A DNA stretch of 14,097 nt from Thermoplasmatota archaeon. GTDB taxonomy: Archaea; Thermoplasmatota; Thermoplasmata; UBA10834. The stretch lies in assembly GCA_030836605.1 (NCBI GenBank), contig JAUPMC010000043.1:1-14097 (forward strand), in the 5' to 3' direction. The notes under the pieces were generated by a model. That model did not search any database and was not told the DNA's origin. It saw only the letters and a list, made by a program, of their open reading frames with translations. Shown one piece after another: positions 13,949 to 14,097 of the stretch. Made by a program: the position numbers and the translations under genes. Position 1 is the stretch's first letter. The number at the start of each line of letters is the position of its first letter.

Positions 13949-14097
13949 TCAGGCGACGCTGACCTTGTGCCTCAGGACCTGGCCGGCCCTCTCCTTAGTG
14001 TGGTGCCCGTCTTGGATGGTCACCTGTCCGTTCACGAGGACATGCACGATCCCGTCCGCGTAACTGTGTGAGTCCTCGTTTGTCGCGAGGTCCCGGA
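13949..14097 (-). CDS. D-aminoacylase-like amidohydrolase, C-terminal end (partial)
   Basis: The minus strand from the right edge to the TGA at 13949-13951 encodes 48 complete residues. They include ATNEDSHSYADGIVHVLVNG and end in GQVLRHKVSVA. This matches the closing beta-sandwich segment of D-aminoacylase/N-acyl-D-amino-acid deacylase proteins, which typically shows D-x-A-T, PH-Y-x-x-GI, VLVNG-x-x-V, DG-x-x-T, and a final PG-x-VLR. These enzymes release D-amino acids from N-acyl-D-amino acids, but related amidohydrolases (dihydroorotase or hydantoinase-like) share this end, and the catalytic domain is outside the window. The gene converges on the M20 peptidase gene with only 3 bp between stop codons. 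Confidence 0.75.
   Translation of the reverse strand, partial: RDLATNEDSHSYADGIVHVLVNGQVTIQDGHHTKERAGQVLRHKVSVA

Overview
The window looks like a chromosomal stretch of a GC-rich euryarchaeon, most likely a member of the Thermoplasmata or a close relative. The evidence is: an archaeal flap endonuclease (FEN1) with the usual catalytic carboxylates; an archaeal-type isoleucyl-tRNA synthetase; a DUF835 domain, a family found mainly in Euryarchaeota; the small subunit of the archaeal mevalonate-pathway enzyme phosphomevalonate dehydratase (AcnX type); heavy use of AGG (Arg) and ATA (Ile) codons in a high-GC background; and TATA-like boxes about 22-28 bp upstream of several start codons, so those mRNAs would be leaderless. 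I cannot assign a genus. I found no tRNA, rRNA, CRISPR array, insertion sequence or other sign of mobility. Genes are tightly packed and no gene-free stretch exceeds about 165 bp.

Left part (1-4860). A short gene tail ends in a TAATG overlap with a fusion gene (59-835) that joins the phosphomevalonate dehydratase small subunit to a complete Nudix hydrolase domain. It converges, with 2 bp between the stop codons, on an unusually long ileS (838-4860, minus strand). That protein is a complete IleRS of about 1045 residues followed by a helix-hairpin-helix pair, a 76-residue Pro/Ala-rich linker and a DUF835 domain.

Middle part, minus strand (4861-6919). The genes are fen (FEN1), a 62-residue two-helix membrane protein, and rpe (ribulose-phosphate 3-epimerase). 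Transcription runs rpe, membrane protein, fen, ileS, with a TATA-like element before each.

Middle part, plus strand (7006-9313). A compact divergent promoter separates rpe from a 72-residue Cys/His-rich protein. An MFS transporter follows, with a GTG start and probably leaderless. RNase Z overlaps it by ATGA and also has its own TATA-like element inside the MFS gene.

Right part (9314-14097). A leader that can fold into a stem-loop precedes two oligopeptide/dipeptide-type ABC ATPases (DppD- and DppF-like). They are followed, by a 4-bp TTGA overlap, by a P1-family self-processing aminopeptidase (DmpA type). An M20 metallopeptidase comes next under its own probable promoter. The C-terminus of a D-aminoacylase-like amidohydrolase lies on the minus strand at the window edge. 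Together these suggest peptide uptake and breakdown, possibly of peptides with D- or otherwise modified residues. The permeases and binding protein that the ATPases need are absent from the window.

The two most unusual items are the domain fusions PMDh-S/AcnX-Nudix and IleRS-HhH-DUF835.
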